Shown here: piece by piece, positions 1 through 9,608 of the stretch
How the letters are laid out: each line of letters begins with the position of its first letter
Numbering within the stretch: position 1 is the first letter of the stretch
Assembly (NCBI GenBank): GCA_005406025.1
Contig: BGZK01002102.1
Location: 1-64,000 of the forward strand
DNA length: 64,000 nt
Origin: Eumeta japonica
Lineage: Eukaryota > Arthropoda > Insecta > Lepidoptera > Psychidae
Direction: 5' to 3'
The notes under the pieces: generated by a model
Seen by the model: only the letters and a program-made list of their open reading frames with translations
Databases searched by the model: none
Told to the model about the DNA's origin: nothing
Position numbers and translations under genes: made by a program

Positions 1-677
1 AAGCACGTCGATTGCCGCCGATCTGGTCAAAATCGGTTGATTCGTTCTTGAGATATCTTTGTCGAAAAATTTTGAGAAAAAGGTTTTTTTTTGTTAAATT
101 ACACCAAAATTTTATGTCTGATCATTTAAAGTTAGCGGGAAGTTGCAGAGAGCCGTTAGGGCAAACCCTTTTACTATTTTCTTTCTTAGTAAATGCAACG
201 CAGTCAAGCATACAATAACAAAAATGAACGTGAGATTAGGGGGGCTCGAGCCAAATCTCAGTAATAAAAGCATTAATAGTGAGTAATGATAGATTTATTA
301 ATGCAATATTGTTTTTACAGTACAACTTTTAAGAATAGAAATAATTTACTCCGGTGGCGACTGAATTATGATTACATATTAAATAAGAAAACTCGAACGG
401 TTTGGAGCAACATAAAATTAAAAATTATAATGCAACTGAAAAATGGTGTGACGTAGCTTAAAAATTATAATTATTATAATAAAGAATACGTTAAAATAAA
501 TTAATTGTTGTATTCCGTATTGACATATGAATAAGTTTCAGTTTCGAAAGATTATTTTCTGTATGAGCAGATGGAGGAAAATACCTTAAAAATTTTAGCA
601 TTTTCAAGATCTTAACTCTCGAACTGGTTTTAACATGAATATAAATTCATTAAGAAAAATAGTGTCTATGAACTCAC
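1..677. other. AT-rich non-coding DNA
   Basis: AT-rich sequence lying downstream (minus sense) of first-exon variant 1b. No open frame with coding character and no clear counterpart elsewhere in the window. It would be intron or intergenic sequence of the leftmost BEN gene unit, which leaves the window at position 1. Confidence 0.4.
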
Positions 678-819
678 TGGACAGAGGAAAGACTTCGGCT
701 GCGCGCGTTTCGCCGCTGCAGTCCGACGCCACGGCCGCGCTGGCGGGATGCAGCGCCTCCCGCGGCGGCGCCTGCGTCGGGGCCGGCCGGGGCACGCCGT
801 GGTCTAGCGTGAGGATCAT
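678..819 (-). CDS. BEN gene first-exon variant 1b (unit 1)
   Basis: Minus-strand frame from ATG (819-817) starting MILTLDHGV and running through LHPASAAVASDCSGETRAAE to a GT splice donor (CCA|GTGAGT) at 678/677. It is much more GC-rich than its surroundings. Related copies lie at 17,886-18,005 (same strand) and 50,776-50,909 (opposite strand). The start resembles exon 1 (hydrophobic pattern x-V-x-I-L-x-L), and the 142 nt length ends in phase 1, as intact exon 1 does, so it could be an alternative or duplicated first exon of the same gene. The donor base before GT is A where the other copies have G. The assignment to the BEN gene is inference from position, strand and phase. Confidence 0.45.
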
Positions 820-1975
820 TACTTCAGCATTAAAACTATGAAATACAAAGATACCCCAATTTTGAATAATAAGACTTTTGCTAAACCCCACAAAAAACGG
901 TACCTTTTTTGCGATCAACTTTTATCGCCGCTTTTCGTGTATTTGTGACGGTCTCGTTCGATTTCTAGTGTATACGCGTTTCGAAGTGGACGATTACATT
1001 TATAAGCAGCAATGGACAGGTGCATAGTACTAATAAGGTTTTATTGACGACTAGTATTTTCAAATTTAATACAACGGTTTTAGTGTTTTAAAAGACCGAA
1101 TAATGTACAAGATACATTGTCACGGGCAATGTAGAGCCTTCAGACGAGTTAACGATGCTTGTTTAAAACTACTTCAAGCACTTGTAAATTTCTTTCAATC
1201 GATCCTGGGAGAAGCATGATTGACTCGACAAAACCGGTAGAACTTTCACATGTACAGAAACAAAATCAACATTGACATTTCCGAATATTCATACCGAATA
1301 AAACTTAAACTTCTTCTTATAGCTTCGCGTGGTAAAGATTTTCTTTTATTTATTATTGTACTATTATTATCTTTGATTAATGTCAAAACTAAACACAAAC
1401 ATATTTTTTTTACATTTTTGATCGTTCATGATCAAAAATGAAATGTAAATTTGTTCGTCATTTTCGAATATGAGGTACGAATTAATTAATTCGATTGTTC
1501 AAGATATACAGATTACAGATGATAAAGGTAAATAAAAAATAGTAAATACAGATTAGTAACGTTTTGTTAACATTTATGTGGATACATTCTGTGAAAGCAA
1601 GAGAAATATTGATAGAATCGATTAAATTTTGATACTGATCGAACAACTTTATATAATTCATTGTTTGTCTTTTTTTATCGAATAAAATATAGATAAAGTA
1701 CAAGCGACTGACGCTCAATATATCTATTTGATCAGTAGAAATCAACCAAATAATTCGCCATTTGGTATATAATTCCATTGAAATAAACGAGACTATAAGT
1801 CTCGTTTGATTTATTCTCGATATACATAACAAATCGTTATTTATAGTGAATAATAGAGAAAATAATAAATAGGCAAATAAAGTACAGGTAAAGAATAAAA
1901 GCCACATAGTGCTGAGCTCTAAATGATTCACATATCACAGGTGAAGAAGTCTAAAATTTAAGGAACAAAGCTTAC
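820..1975. other. Intron-like spacer between first-exon variants
   Basis: AT-rich, no credible coding frame. Parts near 960-1,250 pair inverted with about 50,400-50,700, so the spacer belongs to the duplicated unit. The stretch next to 1,880-1,975 resembles 11,400-11,484, the sequence downstream of another exon 1. Confidence 0.5.
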
Positions 1976-2045
1976 CTTGTACGTCCTCGGAGTCCTCGCA
2001 CGCGGCCTCCAAGGCCCAAATTAAAATGTCTAAAGATGTCGTCAT
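1976..2045 (-). CDS. BEN gene exon 1 (unit 1), intact
   Basis: Minus strand. ATG at 2,045-2,043 opens a 23-codon frame beginning MTTSLDILIWALEAACEDSE and ending GAC GTA CAA G|GTAAGC, a perfect donor, in phase 1. Paralogous first exons lie at 11,485-11,583, 17,886-18,005 and 49,682-49,776, but only this one keeps start, frame and donor together. Exon A copies begin in the matching phase after an AG acceptor, which is why I attach it to the BEN gene. No family is recognisable from the short peptide. The downstream exons of this unit lie outside the window or are lost. Confidence 0.55.
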
Positions 2046-2330
2046 ATTTACACACACACAAATGCGCACCGCTAGACGTGTCTTCTATGTTTCCTTGCGG
2101 GATTAGCAATGCCGGTTCTTCGTCGTTTCACTTTTAATGACACTTCTGTCCCGCCCCCGCCCGCTTCACGCCCGACAAGGAGGCGCGGCCGCGACACGAA
2201 CAGCGCCACCCCATTATGAGCCCTCCCGACGCGGGCCCGCACTTCCTCCTGGCACTAATATCGCCTGCACGACAGTTATACGGCGAGAGCTTTCGCAGTA
2301 GCTATTGTAGACGGTGCGTAAAAAAACACT
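2046..2330. promoter_or_regulatory. GC-rich bidirectional promoter-like island (unit 1)
   Basis: A CpG- and C-rich island in AT-rich DNA directly upstream of exon 1 (minus) and overlapping the start of a divergent frame (plus). It contains a run of CCGCCCCCGCCCGC around 2,151-2,164, a GC-box-like site. The island is conserved at 11,584-11,700, 18,006-18,240 and 49,430-49,681. Its promoter role is inferred from position and repeated conservation; no transcript data are available. Confidence 0.45.
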
Positions 2331-2398
2331 CGACTGTTTTATTTATTGCTATTGTTTACGCTTCTACGTATTTACGCCCTTTTTACCTGACTCACTGA
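2216..2398 (+). CDS. Divergent conserved short frame, start MSPPDAG
   Basis: Plus-strand ATG frame of 60 codons beginning MSPPDAGPHFLLALISPAR. The first ~19 codons are conserved with the same ATG in the copies at 18,162 (plus) and 49,521 (minus), but the remainder diverges, and a GTGCGT donor-like site lies near 2,311. The short hydrophobic run (FLLALIS) resembles a signal-peptide core. It could be the first exon of a gene transcribed divergently from the BEN gene, or a by-product of a conserved promoter. Not recognised. Confidence 0.3.
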   Translation: MSPPDAGPHFLLALISPARQLYGESFRSSYCRRCVKKHSTVLFIAIVYASTYLRPFYLTH

Positions 2399-2755
2399 GG
2401 TTATTCGTACTTTTGCCAATAAGTACCGATAATCACGATGATCTATCACATATGTACCTTTTTCTACTAGTGACTTCAGATCGGTCATGTATTTTTTTCG
2501 ACGAAGCACACGCTAAAATACTTCAAAATTTTGAAATAGTAGTTTTATTAAGATATAACTCACTTTCACCAATATAAAGGTGCCTCTAAACGCAATAGAA
2601 TACATAAAATAGATATTTATGCACTTAGTTGAAATAGTACGAAGTACATAGATATCGTATAGACTCGCTTAATGACTCGATCAGTCTTAATTAGTCTTAT
2701 TGTTCCAAATCGGTCGTACACCGGAAACTTTTAGACATGTCGATTTTCCAATACT
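2331..2755. other. Upstream flank, includes a natural empty insertion site
   Basis: Non-coding. It pairs inverted with 48,600-48,990 and 49,400-49,430. Around 2,325-2,350 it keeps the unoccupied version of the site that holds the repeated element at 48,991-49,399 on the other arm. Confidence 0.6.
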
Positions 2756-2940
2756 GGTCGAAGCAGCGGCGTGGGGACCACGTGCTCTGGTGCCCCGCGC
2801 TGAGCGATGTCCTGGGGGTTGTACGACTGCAGACGCAACTTGAATGCTCATCGGCAATTTATTATTAGTGAATACTGCTATTTCACGTCGTCCGTTTAGT
2901 TTTCCCGTTAGTTGAAACGACGATCTATAGAGAGATTCCG
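2756..2940 (+). pseudogene. Conserved coding-like patch 'VLWCPAPSDVLG' (copy 1)
   Basis: GC-richer patch encoding, in the best copies, VLWCPAPSDVLGLYDCRRN and a few more residues. Copies occur at 12,365-12,545 (plus), 19,545-19,735 (plus, partial) and 48,365-48,590 (minus), each upstream of a BEN promoter and oriented away from it. This copy has an extra G in a G-run, which breaks the frame. It could be an exon of a divergent gene that was amplified together with the BEN gene. Product unknown. Confidence 0.35.
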
Positions 2941-3321
2941 CTGGGAGTAGGTAACGAGCATATTAAGAATTTTTCTTTATATATATATATGCATGAAATG
3001 TTCAGTTCACGATTCTGACTCGCTCTCTGCCGGTTTTTACTTACATATTCCGGACGTAAGTAAATTATTTATGCGTGATTCGTTTCAAATTCCTTGGCGA
3101 TACCATCTCAAATCACAAACCTGATACAGATATAAAGTTGAATCTAGTGTTTTTGAAATTAATCAATAGTAGATGTGTCACCAATCCTTAAGTATTTATA
3201 CAAAATGTCCAAGCTACACCTGATTTTCAGTTCATTTAGACACTTGATTTTATTTGTATAACTTATCACGGCACGAAACACTCACGAGATTCTAATGAAA
3301 ACGATATGAATGAAATGGTTG
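2941..3321. other. AT-rich spacer
   Basis: Non-coding spacer between two conserved patches. The same order and spacing occur at 12,546-12,873 and, inverted, at 48,051-48,364. Confidence 0.5.
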
Positions 3322-3445
3322 TGCCATATTCAAGGACATCACGAAGCTGTAAAAGCTCTCAGTTCGGCTACGGTGCGTAGTGCGGCACCGCTACGACACG
3401 TGGGCGCCGTAGGTGGCTGCGGGCGGTGTTTATTACTTTAAGTGA
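3322..3445 (+). pseudogene. Conserved patch 'HHEAVKALSSATVRSAA' (copy 1)
   Basis: About 120 bp nearly identical to 12,874-12,991 (plus) and 47,931-48,050 (minus), and much better conserved than its surroundings. The plus frame reads GHHEAVKALSSATVRSAA and continues to a TAA. The GC-rich core (CACGTGGGCGCCGTAGG-like) could instead be a regulatory element or a small RNA gene. Not recognised. Confidence 0.3.
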
Positions 3446-4127
3446 GCAAATCATATCTGTTTTAAGTTTGTGTCTATTGTAAAGTTTAGCTTTTCAAATT
3501 TTTCTGTCTAGGTGTCTGGCCTTGAAAATGAAAATTAGTAAAACTATGTCGACCAGTAACCGAGGACCGTCGAGATAAACAAAAAAGTGAAAGTTATGTA
3601 ATAACGGTGAACTTTTTCGGCATTGTCAATGTATTTGTAAAGTAAAAAAGTAAAATACAAAATGTGTAAATCTAAATCTTTAACATTAGATTGGCTTTAA
3701 CGTTTATCGTCGCTTTGATCAAAAATTATACACATTTTTATATGGTTCATTTTTTAATCAAGACGCGTGATGAGTTTCGCAATTCCAGTAAACTTGATAT
3801 AAAAGTTATTTTTGAGTTAACTTTTATATCAAGTTAACTCAAAGATAACTTTTATCAAATATTTAAAAACAAATATTTGAACAAATATTTAAAACTATGC
3901 GTGTGTAATAAAAAAAAAGATTTGAGTTATAAATCGAGTTCCCGTATACTGTTAAAGTGAGCATGTCGGTGACGCGAATTCACAATAATTTAACCATCTG
4001 AAAATTCGAGGTTGCTTGCTTGCTATTGTTGTTTTGTTATCGTTTCCTAAAAAACAATTAATAGAAACTGCAGAAAAGAACTAAGCAAATGAAATATGTA
4101 GATCGATTGTGCAATTTCGTATAGTAC
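3446..4127. other. 3'-flank of upstream BEN unit, with a palindrome
   Basis: Non-coding. The section 3,660-3,800 matches about 31,190-31,350 and also 14,900-14,960, so it is part of the amplified unit. Confidence 0.5.
3791..3835. repeat. Short perfect-armed hairpin
   Basis: ACTTGATATAAAAGTTA is followed after about 8 bases by its exact reverse complement. Further overlapping inverted copies of the same words extend to about 3,850. It looks like a local foldback created by duplication; the aligned copy near 14,945 has only one arm. Confidence 0.6.
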
Positions 4128-4255
4128 GTAATGTTCTTCGTGGGAAGTCATCGCCGTGCAAAGTTCGGTTGCCCGGGTACTGGTACGTTTAAAGGAGAAA
4201 CGAGCATGCGCACCGCCGGCTTTGAAATGAGGACGTCGGAAATAAATTACTACAT
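4128..4255 (-). pseudogene. Conserved patch 'MTSHEEHYVLYEIAQ' (copy 1)
   Basis: Minus-strand ATG near 4,150 opens MTSHEEHYVLYEIAQ, preceded by a GC-rich stretch resembling a 5' leader. The patch is almost unchanged at 31,705-31,835 (minus) and recognisable at 63,050-63,165 (plus), where the frame stops after VLYE. It lies in the 3'-flank of the BEN gene on the same strand. It may be the first exon of a neighbouring gene caught in the amplicon. Not recognised. Confidence 0.35.
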
Positions 4256-4535
4256 TATTAAGAGCGCTTCAGGATACTTTAAATTATGTTGAAGCAGAGT
4301 TTTCAGTAGGATATCATAAAAAAATGATAGAAGTTTTTTACAAGGTATTAGATTACGTACTCATTAAAATATAGCGTAAACTTCATTATAAATTAATAAC
4401 ATTAAGGCACACGCTAGTTCATTTCTTGTGTTTCTTACAACTGTATTTTTTTTAGTAATTTTCTCCTAGCGACGGAGAAGTAAGATAAAATCCTGTTATG
4501 GGCAGTCCATGCCCCGGCGCACGGGGTGTATTCTA
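4256..4535. other. 3'-flank repeat
   Basis: Non-coding. It matches 15,330-15,530 and 32,455-32,650 (direct) and 45,120-45,330 and 62,230-62,440 (inverted), so it is one of the best-spread blocks of the amplicon. Confidence 0.6.
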
Positions 4536-4865
4536 CTAGTACGGAATAAAAAGCTCTGGAAACAACATGATAACGGCCCTGCCGTTAGATAATTTTGGAT
4601 GATAAGAACTAACCAATCTTGGAGCTCTATTGGGTAGAGTTTGTGAATTAATCCTGCGTGTCATACCCTACCAAAGGCCTCCGCTACATCAAAAAATACC
4701 GCCACAGTTTTATGCTTCTTTTTGAAGCCTTCCGATATGTGTTCAACTAATCGATGAACGTGTTGAGGGCATGAATGTATGGGTCGAAAGTCAAATTGTT
4801 TCGTTTATGATGAGATCTTTTCCAATGAGATGCTCGCTTAAGCGGGTATCAATCGCCTATTTATA
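4536..4865 (-). mobile_element. Non-LTR retrotransposon reverse transcriptase fragment (Jockey/CR1-like)
   Basis: The minus strand reads as a piece of a reverse transcriptase: a Q-F-D-F-R-P stretch, HVHRLVEHISEGFKKK, then the catalytic block A pattern AVFFDVAEAF and, after one stop, a region with IHKLYP and WLVLIIQNYL. Order and spacing match the fingers/palm part of Jockey-type non-LTR elements, in which block A usually reads F-x-D-V-x-x-A-F-D. In-frame stops show that it is dead. No endonuclease or poly-A end is visible, so it is an internal fragment. Family assignment is by motif only. Confidence 0.75.
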
Positions 4866-5981
4866 TTAATTCACAGATAAGTCACTGTAACTCGATAACG
4901 GTCGGAACTGCTATTGCAGAACTGTTATGAGTACGTCGATAGATGGATGCGTAGTTGACCAAATTATTTTATTAAAGAAGCATCAAGTCGAAACGATGTT
5001 AACTTGTGAGACTATTGCTGTAGTTTGTACTTATAACTTAAGAAGATTGTGTATGTATATATTTTAGGATACGATTCATCGACAGAACGGCTCGTGTGGA
5101 CAGTTTGAAGTAGGTATGTGTTGTTTACTACGTGAGGAAACCCTCACGACGGCATCGTCTTCTGGTGTACACACGTGTCCAATTTAATTCTATCTACATA
5201 TTCGTGATGATTGTCGTTAAGGAGTTTCGTTCCGATGTATGCCTTCATACTCCATGTCCAGTCACGTTCGGCTCGTCCATGACCTTAATTAGTTACCTAT
5301 CTCGTTTCGGAACCGTCAAAACTTAACAATACCTCATTTGTTATAAACTTTCCGCAATATACTCATGTTTTATAGATGTCTTATTTGGTTTTGGGGAATT
5401 TCCTTATACATCTACCAAGTCCGAAATCTAATACTCCGGAAAATTTAAATGGGATCACCATGAACTATGTCAATTCAAAAGAAATCATTTAAAGCGATTC
5501 TGAGAACCTCCTCTTGTTTTTTGATATCGGTTAAAAATATCCTCTCATATCTAAATAGTACAAATTATCCAAATTAATTAAACAAATGTTATAATTGTTA
5601 ATTGTAATAAAAATTATATTTCAATACGTCATTGCAATAAATTATTTTTCGAATTATAAAATATTTTTCGATTTTCACAAACACCAAATTAATTATACAT
5701 TATCGTTTTAAAAATCAATATCTAAGTACTGTCTATCTATTTACTCTTTTATTTTATGGTAATGGATAAAAATTATAATTTGATTACAATTTCAACAAAA
5801 TATTATAATATGCTCTTAACATGTTCTCTGAGGCATGGGCCGAGTGGTTTGATTTAATCGATTCGCTGTTAGTCAGGATTCGAATCTGATCAATAATTTA
5901 CTTCCAAATATTTGATTACGTATTACTAAAATGAGTCTCTTACTGTCTTTCAATAATATTGTAAACATTTTCCCGTCTTAC
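4866..5981. other. BEN 3'-flank fused to intron A/B by deletion
   Basis: The range 4,866-5,800 matches 32,960-33,830 (3'-flank of copy X). From about 5,815 it matches 37,955-38,030 (between exons A and B of X). The junction at 5,800-5,820 therefore lacks about 4.1 kb that holds exons B-E in X. Short frames here are not conserved as protein. Confidence 0.65.
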
Positions 5982-6161
5982 TTCGCTCTCGCTGTCAGCG
6001 ATCTGTTGCTGCTGGCGCCCACGAGTAACTGCTCTCAGACTAATACTCCAGTTCGTGATCGCTTATTATCTCTGAAGAGCAGATATTCTGGGCGTTCTTC
6101 TTGGGTGACGACATCGTCTGGTCCTCGATGGTGTTACGATTCTCTAGAAAAATTACATAAG
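5982..6161 (-). pseudogene. BEN gene exon A relic (unit 2)
   Basis: Minus strand, 180 nt between AACAG| and |GTAAGA. The frame that follows exon 1 in phase reads through TIEDQTMSSPKKNAQN and ELEY to a TAG, then SESSYSWAP and a TGA. It is clearly homologous to exon A of X (38,115-38,282) and Z (55,574-55,756), although its middle differs. Two stops make it non-functional, and exons B-E are deleted beyond it. It lies 5.3 kb from the exon 1 at 11,485-11,583, comparable to the exon 1-to-A distance in Z. Confidence 0.6.
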
Positions 6162-7452
6162 CTGTTGGTAAAATGTTTACCATCTTTTCACGAAGTCATA
6201 GAAAGTACACTCAACATGAATTTTCATAATTTTCTATTAAAATATTCACACGTTTGTTAAAAAGAACAACAGTCTCATTTTGCGATTATTTCTTTCATAA
6301 GCTGTTGGCAATCTTGTACGTCTTTAAGTCAATAAGAAATTGTCGATTAAGAAAAAAAAATGTATTACAACGAAATAAACTGTTCATTGACCAATGTCAG
6401 TTATATAGAATTTTGTTAAAAAAGGAGTTACAGGACCAATTGTTTTTGTATGATTTCTTACACCCCATACAACGTAGGAGATCAATAAAAAGTGAGCATG
6501 AATGTGTTGTCGGTAACTTGTACTAAATGTATTTTGCTTTTTGACATAGTCGCCTTTTAGCATGGTACACGTAGCATATCTTTCTTCTAAGCTTAAAAAA
6601 TTCTTTATTAAAAAACTTTATCCTGAAAACCTAAAAACTCCTGTCCTGCAGTGAGTACTGCTTCATTATCTTTGAATCTGTCCTTTCAGATATTCCTTCA
6701 ACCTTGGTAAAAGATAGCAATAACTAGGAGCAAGATATATCAGGATATGAATATTGACGATGCTCATGTATTTCAATTTACAGTTTTTATAGTTATTCAT
6801 ACCAACATGTGAAGGAGTTCTAATTTCGAAAGGTTATTTTTAACCGATTTCAAAAAAAAAGGAGGTTCTCACTTCGACTGTATTTTTTATGTTTGTTACC
6901 TCAGAACTTTCGCCTGGGTAAACCGATTTTGATGATTTTCTTTTATTTGAAAGCTAGTGCTTCTCGTGTAGTTCGATTTTGGTTAAGTTCTGACAACGGC
7001 ATATATGAGAAAACAATAAAAGTTTTAAATTTGCATTCAGTGTGTGGACGACAAATGGACGAATAACTAAATATCACGCCAATTGACTTCGATAATTCTT
7101 TTTTTTATTGGAAAGAATGTACTTCAGTATGGGATCCATGAATATGGGATCCGTGATAAAGTAACGAAACTTTTCAATTCTTAGGAGCAAATTAATTATA
7201 CTCGGCTGAATCCTTTATAGGCTATAAAAATATTTGAGTCACCTAACGTAATGGCGTTATGGTCAAGCAATTGTTGTAATCGAATATGGTGTCAATGGAA
7301 CTTCATAATGGCTTAAAGTAAGGGTGCTATCTATGAGCAGAACGTTTAATAGGTCTACTCATATTTAGACAAATTAGTTAGTGTATTTGAGATTCACTAA
7401 AAATCGAAAAATAAAAAGAATAGCAAAGTTATTCTAAGTTATAAAAAAGTTA
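6162..7452. other. Intron 1-like sequence of unit 2
   Basis: AT-rich DNA with no conserved coding frame, lying between an exon A relic and its putative first exon. Counterparts of 6,162-6,400 lie just beyond exon A at 38,283-38,530 and 55,380-55,570. I see nothing further. Confidence 0.45.
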
Positions 7453-7592
7453 TTCTAAAAAGTCAATCAAATTGTCGGTTGGTATCTGTTGCTAGGTATA
7501 TTGTAGTGTTGGCTTGGCTGACACATACTCCAAAAATAACAATAATTTTAACTACATTATATTATCGTAATAATTTGATTGACTTTTAAGGA
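7453..7592. mobile_element. Small MITE-like element with ~16 bp inverted ends
   Basis: AAAAGTCAATCAAATT at the left end is mirrored by AATTTGATTGACTTTT at the right, bounding about 140 bp with no coding potential. The ends abut TA-rich DNA, so a mariner-like TA target is possible but not proven. Confidence 0.5.
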
Positions 7593-9502
7593 GTCTAATA
7601 TTTTTCATTTCATTTTACTTAGGAGAACTCTAAAAAGTATTTTGATTATTCTTTGTTTTTCGTAGGTATATGTTAAGGTAAATTTAAAGTGGGTAGGTAG
7701 GTGACGCTCCCCGCGTCATCGACTGCGTCGAAGCCAGTTGGTGTAAACTGAAGTCTAACATCACAATTCATATGTCAATATCGTTTCAAAACATTTATGT
7801 TTTACATCTGCCGGAATTCAAATTAATTTATCAGAATTGAAATTAATAAGGCCAATAATAAAGTATGTAATAAAATAACAAAGAAAGAATAGTTTTTTAA
7901 TAAAATCAATACATTTTTCTTAATATTTTAAATATAACGATAATAAGACCATATTTATGTTTATTAATAGAGAATACATTTAAATTTTATAACAGTTCAC
8001 GGATTCGAATTATTTTAGACAAAAAAAATATTTTAGCTTTGACCCACGATATCTCGGCTCCCAGTGGACCGATGTCATCAGCGAGAGAGATGTCGTGAGC
8101 CCGTTTCGACGTCCTCTTTCAATTTGTTCTGATTTGAAGAGTACCAACGAACGTTCCAAACGAAAGAGACCAAATTTGGAAGACCAACTTCCAAATTTGG
8201 GGGCTACGTTGACGCCGCCGGGTCAAAGGGGTGGGTAATTTTTTAGACTACCCGATAAATCGATAAACCCGAATTTGGGGCCTTAGCCTTTCCCGTTCAG
8301 GATCTATGCTTGAAAAAATAAAAGTCAAGCCGTCGGTCTTAAAATAGTTTTTTTTGCGGCTTTCTTCGCTTCCAGTGCGCTGATTTACGCGAGAGTGGGC
8401 TCAATGAATTCGCCTCGTTAGGTTGCTGCTGGTAACACAATAAAAAACACAAATTCGTTTTTTATGGGTTTTGTGTGCTCAGACCGAAAAAAATCTTAGA
8501 AAATCCAACTCCCACTATTTCATAAAATGGAAGCGGAGGGACCCGTGAGTGAGTCTTCTACTCAATAGAGGGGCGGCAGGGGTCGAGGAAGAAATTTAAT
8601 TAAGGAATTTTATTTTCTGGTTGTATATTGGTTTCAACCCGATGATTTTAGAGGGAGATCTCCGACCCCAACAGCCTTAAAATTCAAAGAAAATTTTTGA
8701 AATCAACTCAATAGTAATATTTTGCAATTTCGATTTTCAATTTTATAAAAACTTAAAAAATAATATAACACCAAAATATAATAATATAATAGTGAGTAAT
8801 CATATTAAATAATTTAAAAAATAATTTAAGTAAAATAAGTCCATTAACTAGAAAAATTAAAATCTATTTCAAGAAAAATTATATAATGCTAAGTCAAGAA
8901 TTATTTTTTACTTAATTAGATAATTCAATTTTATTTATAATGTAAAATTATATCAATTAATTCGTATTAAAAATAAAGAATTTCAAGTAAATTTCATTAA
9001 TTTGAATAATAAAATAATAGGGTGATATCACAGTAATTAAAATAATAATAATAAATTCTTTAAAAATGTTTTAAATTATACGTTAAATAAATTAATGAAA
9101 TAACGAATCATTGTCATACTTCATTTTAGTAACAAATCTTAAATTAAAAAAATAATAATTTAATATAAATATTTCCAATGTGCAAAATGTCGCTATGTCC
9201 GAAAATAATATTAAAATTGCACCTGGCGAGATATATATTTTGATATGTCCAAAGATGCAAACATGGTGTAAGGCGTTGACGAGAGATAATGTATCGTGCT
9301 TGAGTAATTTACGTTGTTGTAGAGGTCACGTCGACGTGAGAATTAAATATGTATGAACCGAAAATCATATTTATCACATCACAAAATTAGCGGTATATTT
9401 TAGGTTATGATTACTTGACTCATCTGGCGAGTATAAAATAAGGAATATGAAATTTATCGAATATATATAAATTATTTGGTTTGTAGTTTTTACTCCTCTC
9501 AG
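7593..9502. other. Unique non-coding DNA, including a very AT-rich block
   Basis: The range 8,040-8,690 is of mixed composition and seems unique in the window. It has no open frame but contains an inverted word pair (CCAAATTTGG) near 8,170-8,205. The range 8,700-9,180 is extremely AT-rich, low-complexity sequence. No gene is supported. Confidence 0.4.
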
Positions 9503-9608
9503 TACAGTGGACGTAGTCAGAATTATTTGCGAAGTACGTAGTCCTCATGAACACATCAGGTTTAGGCAGATTATCCGACTGCGCTTGAACAAAACCGCTT
9601 TGAGTCAT
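9503..9608 (-). other. Candidate coding exon or fossil, unassigned
   Basis: Minus-strand ATG at 9,608-9,606 opens MTQSGFVQAQSDNLPKPDVF and continues with FANNSDYVHCTE. Composition is more protein-like than in neighbouring frames. A second minus-strand frame upstream (from 9,981) contains DLIQYLILSTRALADSREC. Both lie in intron 1 of unit 2, in the sense of the BEN gene, but no good donor follows and no copy exists elsewhere here. Weak. Confidence 0.2.

Noticed and set aside
1482..1931. 149-codon minus frame in AT-rich DNA
   Set aside because: Low-complexity, I/L/F/Y/N-rich composition expected by chance in AT-rich sequence; no counterpart frame on the other arm.
4920..5330. Gene candidate 5,132-5,326
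   Set aside because: Same 3'-flank repeat as 33,140-33,431; reading frame not preserved among copies.
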